From NCBI GenBank assembly GCA_014607495.2, contig CP053152.1, positions 2,480,001 to 2,544,000 on the forward strand: a stretch of DNA of 64,000 bases, read 5' to 3'. The position numbers and the translations under genes are program-made. A model generated the notes under the pieces. It saw nothing but the letters and a program-made list of their open reading frames with translations, was not told the origin of the DNA and did no database searches. Positions 48,201 to 61,700 of the stretch are shown in pieces (position 1 is the first letter of the stretch; every line of letters begins with the position of its first letter). This DNA is from Carposina sasakii (Eukaryota; Arthropoda; Insecta; Lepidoptera; Carposinidae).

Positions 48201-50282
48201 AGAATGGAAAACAGGAACACAAAATGGTCAATTAACGAGACGCTCAAGAATTTTAAGGCTTACCTACATGTATAAAATTTATAAACCTGGAGTTTTTATC
48301 GATGACTGGCACACATGCTATCTTATTGTTTTTCATATAGGGCTGATTTTTCCAATGGACAATCTGATGGATAAAAATGCCGTCTTTCTCTAAAACTTGA
48401 TCATGATAGAGACCGTTTCAACTTTATTGTCCAGATAAAATCTGCCCTTAAAAGCAAATTAGCATTCCATCGAACTAGACACAGAAGACGAGGATCAGAC
48501 CGTAGCTGAAGGTAACCAACCGGTCTACTGTAGTTACAGAATAGAAGGCGTGTACGAGCGTTATACATATACATTTACTTCGCCCAATACTATATCTTGA
48601 AGTGTAAAACTACCTACAGTAAAAATTATACTGCGCCTCATCTAGACTCCAATATAGGATATGAATTATCGACCAACCAGAAAAACTGAATCATCTCTTA
48701 AGCCAGACGTTCATCATAGTGGATACTTACATGCATTTGCTCTTAGATACACGCCAGTTAATTTTTCTATAAGATACTAGTAGCAAAAAGACTAGATTTA
48801 GTCATACATAAATACATGAAAGATAATGAGTTTCTGTTTGTTCGCATTTCCCCCGATATCTAGCGAATTCCCACGCGTGATGTCGCGGAAGTTAGTATCG
48901 AAGGGAACGGGCGAACGGGCCCACTGGCAGGCTGGATCGTTCCCACGCAAACTACCTTGCTCGTCCGGATCAAATTTGCAATTATGAACGTTGGAACCGC
49001 ATTTTAGGTAATTACCTTTATTGTTTTTCCCTGTTTATTTTGTTTGTGGAAACCATTTACAAGGAATTAATGTTTTACAAGTTGGAATAGGTAATATTTG
49101 ATCAGAGTCAGCCGAGAGATATACCAGAAATGTTAGTTAATTTTTTTATTCTTATATTATTTAGGGACTTAAATGTATTTATCAGCCCCATCGTGCCCTT
49201 AACAAGATGACTCAGCTCTCATCTCTGTTCTTAATACTGTCTAATACAATTTTATTTACTAATGTTAATATGTAGCCGATAATATTTATTTATCAAACAA
49301 AATTAGCTGTCTGGGAAGAATAAATAAATAGGCCTATATGCAAATACTTCCGTTAATTTGTAATTAACAGCATATATCGTTATTGACCAAACAAAAGATA
49401 ATATTTTCACGATGAATGCAAGTAGGTATGTTTTAATTGGCATGGGAGCAGCACAATAGGTAGTTTCGTAAAACTAGGGTAATGAGACCAAATTGTCGTA
49501 ATCTTTGCTGAAAAACACATCATTGTTATCTTTAAGAGCCGTCTCGAAATTACTGCAGTAAATAACAGCATTCTTATAGTAGATAATTACGTTTTAAATT
49601 TTATCCTATACCTTGAACCTACCAATGATACACTCTCCGTTCGCTTAGGTAATAATTTTTGTATTTCACGTCTTTTATCGGTTAAGTTAGTTCAAGATTT
49701 TTTGGAACACGATTAGTTTTTATAGAACTCTATATCACAGAGTGTTAACGACAAGCCAACAAGTAAATATTTAGTAACGCTACCGGCAACAAAATCGTAT
49801 ACCTGAATGACGTTTGAAATGTAGATATGCATGATGACGAAGATTGTGTATGACTGAATGAAATATAAACTAAGTTGCTCTATGTCATAGAGAATTAATG
49901 ACAATCCGTGAATTGATGTCAAACACTAATTTCTCAAATATAGCAGTAGAGTTAGCTGGTGTTGGAAAAGGCAACTCGCGTTGGTTACATAAGTGCAATC
50001 AATTTTGCGAATGCGTCTAACCAAAGAAAACAACAACAATACATAACTAATTAATTGTAAGCCTTAAACGATTCAAGCTCTCATAAAATTGTTACGCTTG
50101 ATACACTTAGTAACGGATTACGACCAAGATTAGGTTTCGGAAACATTATCCCCGTATATCCACCTTATCTGGTAGGTAAGATAGAGTTGCAGCTCAAATA
50201 AAACACGTCATTATAGCATGCTCTCCGTTACTCTGAAATAAATTATCATATGATATTTATACCTATAAGCTACCATATTTTA
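42216..50282. other. Non-coding, inferred Hecw intron 1
   Basis: Eight kilobases with no supported exon or repeat. 44150-44640 and 46110-46330 have GC/CpG-rich patches (CGCGACCTCGCCGCGACCGC) that could be regulatory. The small open frame at 47304-47579 shows no known motif. Confidence 0.45.
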
Positions 50283-50680
50283 TATACAGAATGATTTTTG
50301 GTCGTCAACGTTCCCGAAAACTACGGAATCTCCTCATCATCACGATCATTTTTCTCCATTGAAGCATACCTGGGAAGTGTCTTGTTCCCAAGATATTAGG
50401 GTCCAAAGTTGAGTAAATAGACTGCATTTTTCTGCATAAATGCACACAGACGCGCGTAGCAAGATTTTTTCACGAGAAATAATTAATATCGGTCAATAAA
50501 AAAACTAATAATAAGCATAAACACTGGACACTATAAATTTCGCCCGATCAAGTAATTAATTTTTTTTTCAAAAAAATTTACATTGTTTGCCAGGATTTTT
50601 TTTTTGCATAAACTCACTTTATTTGATGTATAGAGTACGTACCCTTTGTTAAGGGTGGCATTGAAAAAACACCCTGTATA
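50283..50680 (-). mobile_element. MITE-like element, CAGGGTG ends (copy 2)
   Basis: Inverted relative of 27795-28170: it starts TATACAGAATGATTTTTGGT and ends AAAAAACACCCTGTATA. It shares the central ATGATGAGGAG and CCCAGG blocks. Confidence 0.75.
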
Positions 50681-51109
50681 TCATATATTACTGCTCGTGT
50701 GGAAGATTTCAATGTTTAGCTCGTGACATGGATTTACTGTATACATTTAAGTAGAATCGATTTTGGATATCTTTCAATGTAGAATAATTTAATATTGCGA
50801 TAAATTATATCATTTTATTACATTCTACAGAAAGTAATAACCTACTCCTTATTGAAATTGAAAATGGGATATGTACATCTTATCCCAGATAAAATATAAT
50901 TAATAATTATTCCTAAAAAGGCAAGATTTATTTTATTCAGACCGATGCCGATGAACTGATATAAATGCGTCGGCTTTAAGCGGTAGGTTGCACTGATTAA
51001 CTACGAGGATAGCGAAATGCTTGCGGCCATAACAGGCTTCGCTGAATGAAATGCACCCAAGATACGGTTGAAATCTTATGAATGATATTTACTACCTACT
51101 GGGTGTTTT

Positions 51110-51440
51110 AATACTTTGTACTCTTTGTAACATCACGATCATTTTTTTCTATGGAAGCACCTCTGGGAAACCACAGGTTTCCAAGATATTGAGGTCCAAA
51201 GTTACATTAATATTATAATTTTTTTTTAGATAAATCCATCTGAAATCGGTTAACATACATTTTTTTCAATGATACCATGTCAAAATGTTATAATGTTAGT
51301 TTTGTAGGTACATTTGTACTTTGTGCATCAAACGAATACATTGCTTGCAATAAAATGACAGTATTTTTTCATAATTTTTTTGTTGTTTCCCAGGGTTGGT
51401 TCCATAGAAGAAAATGATTGTAACCTTACAAAGAATAGGG
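51110..51440. mobile_element. Fold-back relative of the CAGGGTG MITE
   Basis: The left side (TACTCTTTGTAACATCACGA, TCTATGGAAGCACCTCTGGG) is roughly the inverse of the right side (CCCAGGGTTGGTTCCATAG, GATTGTAACCTTACAAAGA). Part of the left arm matches 50330-50410. It is a decayed member or arm of the same family. Confidence 0.6.
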
Positions 51441-52686
51441 ACGACACTGCGGTCTACACTACACGTTACTTAATTTTCTTATGACTGTATGGTGATAATG
51501 AAAAATAATAGTCACCTAACTAATTAATTAAAATTTCACAAGATCCACTTTCCATTCCCTTTTCTGGTTCAAGTTATATTCAAATCAAAACCAATACAAA
51601 AAGACTCAAATCCCATACTCAGTAGTTGTAATAACAAATGGTTAACATTTACCAATATCCGCATAAAAAGGTTCAATTTAAACAATGAGGCCGGATGTCG
51701 AGTGCACTCGGCATTTGTATACGCCACTTACATCAGAGCTGACCTTGGGTCTGCCCAAACCTACCTACATAGCTGTTCACCCGCGACTGGGTCTACATGG
51801 GCTTTAGAAAAATATGCATAGGATCATATCCAATAGGTGCCACTAGACATTTAAAATAACTTAATATCATTTTAAAAGGTTAAAAAAAAACCTTAGAAAA
51901 TCTACCCTGTCCGCCGTAAAATGTTAAAAAAAAAATGACATAAGCTATTTGCTCCAAAACTAGTAGTTTTTTATATTGACTTTTTAATCCTACATTAAAA
52001 TGAACAAAAAGATTTTCCTCGGGGCCAAGTAAACAATAACTTTCCTTTATCTAGACCAGACATCAAGGCGTATATTTTGGCCCGCAACACGTCACATCCG
52101 GCCCGATGACCGCACTTGCGCAAGCGCAGCTCCGGCCAATATGGGCATTGTATGCAAAGTTAACAGCAACCGTATTTCTAAACAGCAACGGTACTAACGG
52201 TAACCTACCCCGAAAGTGTCACACATTTGAGGAACTGCACACATTATTACCAAAGGCCATATAGGTTAATCTAAAAATTATAATGTCGACCGAATAAAAG
52301 CTATTGTAAAATTTTGCGTGCATTACCCCAGCCGAAAAGTAGCGCAAATGGGCATCTAAGGGTGATAGATAATTAGAAATACAGCTTCTGTAAATGGTAA
52401 GCCTATTTTTTTAAATTTGAGAAAAACTGACCTGGCTAATTCGGCTGGGGTAACGTTTCCGCACGCAGCAAGATGTAATTTTTTTTTTCTAAGGGATATT
52501 TTGAAATAAATGTTATGTAAATAATTAGATGTGAATTAGAAATGAATGTTAAAACTTAATTTGTATTCGTATTTGCTATGGCTGCGACGATATTCAAAAT
52601 CCTGCTGGAGTAACGTTTGCGTATTTGCTGAAACCCAGAATTGACTGAGCGGATAATTATGTTTTTTTTACAGGACATCCGGCTAA

Positions 52687-52988
52687 TCTAATATATAAAA
52701 TTCTCGTGTCACGGTGTTAGAAGTTAAACTCCTCCGAAACGGCTTGACCGATTTTCGTAAATCTTAGCATGCATATCGGTTAGGGTGGAGAATCGGACAT
52801 CTATTTTTCATCCCCCTAAATGTTAAGGGTGGTCCACCCCAAAAATTTTTTTTTTGTTTTTTGACAAAATTTTTTGTTTTTATTTTTTTATGATACAGCA
52901 TACAAAAATACATACAACCATGAATTTTCACCCCTCTAGGATCAACCCTTTTACATGGCAAAACAACGTTTGCCGGGTCAGCTAGTTA
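52687..52988 (+). mobile_element. Helitron-like non-autonomous element
   Basis: It begins TCTAATATATAAAATTCTCG, contains CTCCTCCGAAACGGCTTGAC, and ends AACGTTTGCCGGGTCAGCTA then GT. A TC start and a CTAG-like end with no inverted repeats or target duplication fit a Helitron derivative common in Lepidoptera. No helicase is encoded. Confidence 0.7.
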
Positions 52989-53344
52989 GTTATAATTTGG
53001 TACACAAAAGAATCTACAATAATACACAGTTTTGATGTTATTGCAGTAAATAGAAATGGGCTTTAATTGGTCCTAGCACTTCCAATGAGCGCTCCAAAGA
53101 CAAACTTAAAACGTAATTATTTAGATAATTCTTGCCCTTAAATGGTAGTGAAATTTCATTAGTCTCCTATATCTAATTAAAAACTTATAATGAATTTTAT
53201 TTTGCACCGGCCACCACGGCATGCACACAGATATTTGAAGACCGATTAAACGAGTTTTCTGTAATAGTGGTAACTGAATCTTATGAAAACCTGCATGTCA
53301 ATTAACCACGATAGACACAAAACAACAAATATGTATTCCGCTGT

Positions 53345-53465
53345 TTCTATTTTATTCTTATTCTTTATTGCACATACACAAAAAGAAATATGGCATACAA
53401 CATTAAAGACCAGAGATCTCTTCCAGCAAGCCAAGCAAGTAAAGAGAAATTGTAACAACAGGGTA
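53345..53465 (-). mobile_element. LINE 3' end (inverted relative of 32880-32985)
   Basis: Reverse complement shares TTTACTTGCTTGGCTTGCTG, AGAGATCTCTGG and GTGTATGTGCAATAAAGAAT. Confidence 0.7.
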
Positions 53466-54327
53466 AATGCAATTAAATAAGTTCTAAGAAACTTACATAA
53501 GAAAAAAAAGGAGAGAAACAAATGACAGCATATACCTAAGGTATGAGATCTGTAAAATAATGTGTATTCAATGTTACCAGAAGCGAAAAACCGACTTCCT
53601 CCCAAAACTCGAGCTTACCAAGTAAAGAGAAATTGTTAAGCCACGACGTTTAGGGTATATTGTCAGTTTTATATGTATGCAAATGATAAAATAGGCCACA
53701 TGACAAAAGAGAGAAAACTAGGCTTCGAAATTCTAAAAATATAAGCAACATAAAAAACTCCTTCTTCCCGCCCTGTTCCCTATTTGGGGTCGGTGCAACT
53801 CTTCTTTCAACTATTACATCTCGTTATTCTCAGTCTACCTCTTCCTCTATAAAAAAAGGCTTAAGCAACATATAATTACAGACTTAACACAAATCTTCAT
53901 CTTCGTAAATGCAGTTCACTACTGGATGTAGGCCTCTCCCTGCATAGGGGAATTTTGTTACTAAAAAGTTCCACTATCCATCATTGTCTAAGGTATGATC
54001 TACTATCGTTTTTAAGATCCCTATCTAGAGATTCCATACAATCAAAACGCTCATAAAAGTAAAAACAGTATTCAATGTTACGTTTTGAAATGTAAAAAAG
54101 AGTAACACACATAAAAAAAAAAAAAAAAAAACATACAGAAAGTAACAAAAAAGGGCAGAAGTATTAAATCGTCACGCAGCCGAATAACGCGATTTATTAG
54201 TAAAAATCTATAGACCTTCACACTTCATCATATAATCACAGAGAGAGTATATAGGTAGGTATGTAGTAATAAAAAAAATCCCTATTTACACAAGCATGGC
54301 ATGTAACACGTCCATCTGTGTGCGTTC

Positions 54328-54335
54328 ATCCCACC
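54328..54335 (+). repeat. hAT target-site duplication, left (ATCCCACC)
   Basis: The same 8 bases occur directly after the right end at 55217-55224. Eight bases is the hAT target duplication size. Confidence 0.95.
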
Positions 54336-55216
54336 TAGTGATGGGATTCAAGTTGCTTTTCATTCGAGTGACTCGAGTAGTTTTTATATTACTCGCACTC
54401 GAGTTAAATTTTTGACAACTCGAGATTCGAGTGACTCGAGTTGACTCGTACGTTGACTAGACATACACTGAAGTGGTTTATATCGAGTCGAGTGAGAAAT
54501 TCAAGTTGTGACAAGTTTACCCGGTGTAAGAGAGTAGAAAAGATGATCCTATTGCTTACTGGGAGAAAAGGAAACTGATTATGCCAGTGCTGTATAAATT
54601 AGCTATGAAATATTTATGCATCCCAGCGACTTCTGTTCCTTCAGAACGAGTTTTTTCTAAAGCTGCGCTGATATGTAATCAAAGAAGAAACTTGTTATCT
54701 CATTAATAATACATTATTTCTGTTCTTTTGTTGAGTTTATTTAAGTTTCATTTAAGTTAATTTTAAATCATGTTTATTATTACCTAAATTGTGTAAGAAC
54801 ATAATAAAACTGTTCATATTTGGAGAGATCCATTCATTCATGAGAATGAAAAGTTCCTTGTTAGAATATATTAAATTGGATTAGAACTTATTAGTAGTAG
54901 ATTATAATATTTCAATTTGACTGATAGTTGATATAAGAGGTTTCTTGATTATGTATGACAGGTTTAGTTTGAAGGAAAATTCTATATTTTACATTTTGTT
55001 TAGATTTATTTGAGTAGCTTTTACGTTAATGCGACAATAAATACACATTTTCTATGTTAAATTAATATTGTTTTATTCGTTTTAAAATTTTGGTCACTCG
55101 AGTTTTATATTCCGAGTGACTCGAGTCAATAAAAATCACTCGAGTGGCATTCGAGTTAGAAAGTTACCAGTACCGAGTGACTCGAGTGAAAAAAAATCAC
55201 TCGAGTCCCATCACTA
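54336..55216 (+). mobile_element. hAT-family DNA transposon, internally deleted
   Basis: An 881-base element with terminal inverted repeats TAGTGATGGGA and TCCCATCACTA, flanked by perfect 8-base ATCCCACC duplications. Just inside both ends are many copies of the palindrome ACTCGAGT and CGAGTGACTCGAGT-like variants (54360-54500 and 55090-55206). These look like subterminal repeats of the kind bound by hAT transposases. The interior holds only the C-terminal end of a transposase, so it depends on a helper element. Confidence 0.95.
54542..54706 (+). pseudogene. hAT transposase C-terminal dimerisation fragment
   Basis: Fifty-four codons to a TAA: DDPIAYWEKRKLIMPVLYKL then AMKYLCIPATSVPSERVFSK and RRNLLSH. 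The A..LC.PATSVPSERVFS signature is diagnostic of the hAT dimerisation domain. The zinc-finger and catalytic DDE parts are absent, so it cannot catalyse transposition. Confidence 0.92.
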
Positions 55217-55224
55217 ATCCCACC
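55217..55224 (+). repeat. hAT target-site duplication, right (ATCCCACC)
   Basis: Identical to 54328-54335. Confidence 0.95.
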
Positions 55225-56727
55225 AGCCTAAAGAACCGGAAGGATTTCACCGGCTCTAAGCTGTTCCTCTCTGACCGTTGACACAAAGGGCTGTTAAATT
55301 TTAAAGTAAACACCATTTCATGTGAGGCAAACACGAGGCATTCAACGAGAACATGCCGAGATTTTATTGTCCATTGAGAAATAGGTGTGGGAAGACTTTG
55401 GGAAGAATTACTCATTCACAAAATATGGAATACACACACGTAATCCACGTTTAAATCACGCCTTCACTGACAATATTCTTCTAACGCTACGAATACTAGA
55501 TACTTATCTCGCTTCTTCCACACTCATGTCGAATTTTGATTGACCGAAATGTGAAATGAAATCCGTAATAAAATACGATTTGCTCAAGTTGCATTTGATT
55601 CCGAAGGAAGAGCAGCACTCGTGTGAAACAAATCCTGACCGGCACCGGACATCCGTCTTTGTTGATATTCCCGTTCTACATCAAAGGGAACTATTCACTT
55701 CGGCAACTTAACCAATTGCAACCTTAAAACTGAAGCCATAAATACCACAAAACATGATATGGTAGATGGGCATCGTAAAACTACCCTAATACATCTTGTC
55801 ACTTTAAAAGATGGTTAAATTGCAGTGGACAGTGAAGCAATGGCGGATACGGAAATAGCCGAAGAAGGGTCAGTTTACAAACAAGTATAGTATGCAATAA
55901 CTTTAACGGACATTTTAAATCTATAGTACCTATCCTATTTAGTCATCGACCTAACAATAGTAAACAGTTAATCCTAAGTCTAAACATAAAAATGCTATTG
56001 TAATGAATGAGTCCAACATATTACTCTCTACATAAACACGTGCAAATTTGTAAACAACGCGAGCTAATAGGCGAGTATAAACAATGTTATAAATTAATTA
56101 AGACTAGAGCAAACTAATGATGATTAAATTGAATCGGCCTTGGCATCACGCACGAGGATAACTGGAGTGGAGGTCTTACCTGGAACAAACGAGAGCGAGA
56201 ATTAGATTAAAATTATGGCAGGATCAAAATAGAGCGTAGTAATTGGTCGTTTTGTGCAAATCGCGAGCGGTTGCCGGACAATTCTTATCCGTCATTCACC
56301 GCTGCGGGGTGTATTCGATGCGTTTTTAAATATGTATTCATTTGCCCTAAAATTTAATAATAACCCTGAATTAATTGAGAATCGTAATTGTTTACCCTGA
56401 TCAATTTATAAATTATTCGTTTGCTTACCTACTGAACACTACCTGTCCGACGGGCTGACAGAAGATGTAAAAGTGATGATGATGATGATTTTCGACCGTA
56501 TTTCGGCCAAGGCGACCGATCTCTATGGAGATTGGCCAGGTACGCAGGAGATATTATAGTGCACAAGTGTGTGCGCAAACACAGATGCACTCTCTATTCC
56601 GTTACTCTCATAGTCCGATGGGACGGAAAGCCGACACGACCGGAGAGAGATCAGGCGCAGGACCAACTGTTTTACGTGCATTCCGAGGCACGAGCTAAGT
56701 GACAATTTTGCAACATTAAAATCTGTA
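55225..56727. other. Non-coding, nothing recognised
   Basis: AT-rich, with a GATGATGATG microsatellite at about 56475. No exon supported. Confidence 0.5.
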
Positions 56728-56838
56728 CATGAAAATAAAGCGGTGAGCCCAGTGGTTAAGACGTGCACCTTCCAAGCGTAAGCGGAGGTGTAAGTTCGAT
56801 CCCAGTCACGGGCCTGTACCAATAAATTTATTTCATGT
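56728..56838 (+). mobile_element. tRNA-derived SINE remnant
   Basis: A box TGAGCCCAGTGGTTA (56744-56758) and B box AGTTCGATCCC (56793-56803) in a tRNA-like head. It is flanked by CATGAAAATAAA on the left and the inverse TTTATTTCATG on the right, like the fold-back at 14007. It belongs to a different subfamily from 41785. Confidence 0.7.
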
Positions 56839-58784
56839 TAAAGTAAACCGCATATAAATCAAGTAAGTAAAAACTGTAAAATACAAATGAATGCCTGTTG
56901 TGATAAACGAAAATATTTAATCTAACATATTGTTTATCTGTCCTGACAAGTTACCCTCAAGATTGTGCTCGTCTTTGCAGCAGTTCATTTGGAATTCCGA
57001 TAGATGCACCGCTCGATTGATTACAAGAAACGTCGACCTTGGACGAGGTCTCGACGGGCGGACGTGGATGGTCGTAAAATAAAAACGACTCTCGCAGACG
57101 TAAAGGCATAGAGACAAACGTCTGTAATATATGGCGAGACGCTCACACGATTGACGGCCGATAACTCCTCCTCAGAATATCGGCATCCGGCATCCAAGGT
57201 GACCGGGCCCATCCTTGCAGATCCGGTCCTCAATGGCGAATCGATATTAGATGCAATTATATAATAATGTATTCCATTAATTTATGTGGATATCCATACG
57301 CTCCTTAAGGTCTCCTTAAGCAAGCGCACCGTACCTACCTAAATAAATTGTTTAATTTGCATTCAAATTTATCACGAAGACATGAGCTTCGAAATTAAGC
57401 TCGAGTATCATGGAGTCAATGCCGAGATATTTTATGAGTGGGTAATTTAATAACGGTTGAGTAATACGTTCGGTGACAGCCCGGCTCACTGGCGGCCGTG
57501 CGCAGTGGATTGTCGTTAAATTGAATTAGATCGCACCACCGGCAGCGCCCGCGCAGTTCGTCGACCGATCGCCCACACCACGCTACTTATTGATCCCATT
57601 CAATCGATCCTTGATTGATAAAATAGCATAGTAGGTGCGACAAGCGACTCCTCGAGTAAGTTGTCATATGTAACACATTGGTAAAATGTCAGAAAGCCAA
57701 ATAAAATAAATAAAAATATTCTATTAGAATCACAGAGAGGTTCACAACATAACTGTCGCGTAACTAATATCTTCAAGAACTTACACTTTGATTTTATACC
57801 TACATTTAATATCAGAATGATCACGGTCAAATTTCGCGGCGACAGCAAAATTGGAACGACCAATAGCAAACGAAAGAAGACTTTGAGGAACGTTTAAGTG
57901 TATAAAAAACATTTAGCTGTTTGGCTTTAACAATTACGTTGGAGAAAAACATAGCACTCCAGCTTTCGCGGCAATTGCATAAATAAGGGTATTAATAAAA
58001 GTTATGAATTTATACAGGCCATTTCCCCTTAAGCACTTATCACAACATGAAACTATTACACAGAAGGCGTGGGTTCTAAGCCGGGGGCGATTTAAGCTCC
58101 CCTTACAGACGCCATTGTTACCGCTGAAGTTACGCAGACTCGATGCAATGCAATGCAGCAAGTCCAATCCTTACATAACGCGAGACAACGGGAAGTCGGC
58201 AATCACAAGTAAACGTCGCTTACGTAAATGCGGAATTTCTGCGGTGATTTTCGTATTATGTCCCAAGTTGGCAGGTTGACATTTGATTGAACATTCATAT
58301 GACTTGATGTTCGCATGATTCTAATCGCAGGCTTTGGCTTAAGCAAGCGTGTGCAGCGGATGTGCCACCAACGCAGCCGCCTTCGGGCGACTCGGATCAT
58401 ATGGAACATGGAGCTGTCATTAAGTTGGATTAAAGAGTTTCACAAATATCAGTGTGGGGTATTCATTTACAATACTGTTACTAAAAGACATTTGAGCTTA
58501 TGTCAAACAATTACCTTTAAGTGTTACCATTGTTAGTTGACATTCAGAATTGCGGGTCGTTGAAACCACGTTTAGTATAGGTATATATAATTAAATATAG
58601 TTACCAGGTAGGTGCAGGACAAAGCTTTTTAAGTTAGTCATTTCACCCAATAAATTAACAGATGAACCCACCTACGCATATACATATGTGAGTTTTAAAC
58701 CAAATAATTAAAAAGTACTTATATATACCTACTCAGAAAGCTGAAACTAATAGCTTTGATTGTGCTTTACCAAAATTACAGCCC
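56839..58784. other. Non-coding, nothing recognised
   Basis: No gene, tRNA or repeat that I can support. It ends exactly where the duplication begins. Confidence 0.5.
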
Positions 58785-61700
58785 TAGAAGTAGAACTCTA
58801 CCAAAATAAGTCAGACCAGTTCTTCTAGCCACCTCACACAAACCTCAAACTTTTAATCACCCTCCTCGGCCTGAGTAAGAGCCTAAATAAGGATAATGTT
58901 AACAGAGGACATTCTATTGAAAAGGGTTACTTCGACTAAAGGATCGATAAGTGACAGCCGATAGAAAACAGGCCATCGACCGCAGAACTGTTACTTTCTC
59001 GGCACAGCACCATATTAATAACAGCATGTGTCATATTCATTGCGGCCATCGCATCGCTTGCATTATATCACACTTACCTTTCATTATATCACACTTACTT
59101 GCTACTTACTTAAATTTCTTGCACTGGATATGAAAGTTTCACATGTATTGTTTTATGGCTTGTTTCCAAGAGAACCCATCATTCGTACACATAATAAGTT
59201 TAGTAACATTTATTTTTATATTCCGCTTGTAATTTGTAAGTTGAATATCGCTATGTGTAATTTCCTACAAAGCTCCGTGCAATGTCGTGACTTCAATGGT
59301 TATAAGTATAACCAAGCGACCAACCGATGTTGCCATACCGTGCAATGGTTTTACAACTGAAAGTGTGTTTATAGCATCCTTCTTCCTGCTGCAGGCCGAC
59401 GAAAATACCGTTACGCCCGCACAAGCGAACTTCATTAATTTGCATACGCGAATTATGACGAATTGCTACAATGCACGAAATACAGCGGCGAGTCGTCCGC
59501 TCTGCATCGCATAACCCAAATTACAACGATTTTACTGCCGAACCTGGAACTTCTTTGGAACATTAAAATACAAAGTCGCCAAGAAATGTTTGTATACGAT
59601 AGACAGGACTAAAAGTTAATGGGAACTTCACTCATCGATGTTTATTTGCAAAGCAATCTTTGGAATGCAAGATCGTAACATTCCGCCAATCCGGGAATGA
59701 CTGGTAAAAACATAATGAAATGTGCAATTGCTTCGCGGTATTCAACTTACCCTGGCAAATGCCAGGCGCAGTATTAACAACCTGTGTCTATGGACTAAAC
59801 GAATTTCTATTCAGATCAAAAGGCACAGCTCAAGTACACTTTAGTCCAGTCTAGACACAGGTTGTTTGTAACAATAATTGCGTGTTGACATGAGGAGAAG
59901 AACGCAATCGCTTAAGTAATAATCTTTAATAAATGTATACTGTATTGATGACTTAAGTTAAATATATACAATTTGAATCTACCAAAAAGAGGAACAAAGC
60001 ACAATACGGTATAAGGCAGACAGCGCGCATTCCTATATTAATACGATCAGTTATAGATCAACTCATAGCGGAAACCGACTTTTACAAAAACCAACTAATG
60101 TTGCACGGCGAGTCTTAAAAAATTTTACACTCGTTAGTGCATCCGGTGAATTACGATCGCTCGTGGTGTCTTTTTGCCTCCGCTCGATACTAAAAAGAAA
60201 CCGATCGATTGGACAGCACAAACACACTGAGGACTAAGGATAGTATCCTGTCGCCGCGCGAGGGCGGGAGGAGGAACAGGCATCCATGAATGGCCCTAAC
60301 GAACCCGCTGACCTTGGCGAGCCGGCCCTATGGTATAGACCTTATGTGGCCCGCGAATGCAACTAGATACCTACTTTTGTAAAATAAAGTTTTGTATTTA
60401 TAGCCATAACCTGGTTGGCAGTATGTATGTAAAATAGATATTAATATAAAGACTATGAAAATGAAATTATGGATCCAACGCATCCTTGATATTGTTAAAC
60501 TGGTTCTACTTCCTATTGAGGAGATTGTATATAACAGAGCACGTCACTCATTCAAAATTTCAAGCTCAATCAAATGATCGTCAATGAGATGTTTACCGCG
60601 TCGATCTAGCATTATATGTAATTATGTATATCTGCAAGAACTCTAACGTTTCCTGTTATGTGTACTGCACAGCTATAAAACAAACTGCAATAAGAGTTTT
60701 TGTGCCGGTTAGATTGCGACTGAAGTATATGCAGTACTTATACCTATATAACACAAAAATACAAACTGGTTTGGGAAAAAGGTATACTATAAAAATAAAT
60801 AAAGCGCATCCAATGAGTACCCTTACGATTTTGGGAGAATAGTCGTCTATGCCAGTTGAATCAACGTTCCGACCTTGGAGACAGGGTAGGATCGGCATGC
60901 TAACCCACTTAACGTTGCGTGCCTGCGCGTGCCGGCAAGGGATTATAGAGGGCTTAATGATGCAGGCGGTGTAACATCTGCTATTTTGTAATTTTGAATG
61001 CAGACAGTTAACAGAAACTATTCATAAACAGTTGTCATCAGATTTTTTTTAATAAAATATATATTACTAGTGGACGCCCGCGACTTCGTCTGCGTGTACT
61101 GCAGAAGAAACAAAATGTCGAAATTATCCGGGATAAAAAAATAGCCTATGTGTGTTAATCCAGGGTGTCACCTAACTTCATTCCAAATTTTATTAAAATC
61201 GCTCCAGCCGTTTTTACGTGAAAGAGTAACAAACATCCATCCATATATACTTACTTACAAACTTTCGCGTTTTTAATATTAGTAGGATAACATCTTAGAT
61301 GAATTATAACTAGATTCAGTGACAGCGCTCAAAAAAATGGCACGACAAATAGCTGCTCAAATGTATGACTGGGCATCTATTGTCATAAATTGATACAAGC
61401 AAAGTTGAGTCTTATGTTAACTACATAAGATTCAAGTTTAAAAATCTGGTCTAATGCAGTTATTACGTTTATATAGATTTACTAGAGCCACTTTTTATAA
61501 CGATTTCATTATGAAACCCCGCGTCTACCTATAATCACGTCACTGGATAACATAAATAAATGTTCATTTCATGTTACATTACAAATATTCACTGCACGCG
61601 AATATGAGGTTGTGGTTTTTTGTGTCCAAGACCGGTCAAGAAATTTAAACTATTCTGAACATCACGCACATTTATTTATATTTAAAGTTCCATTCAATTT

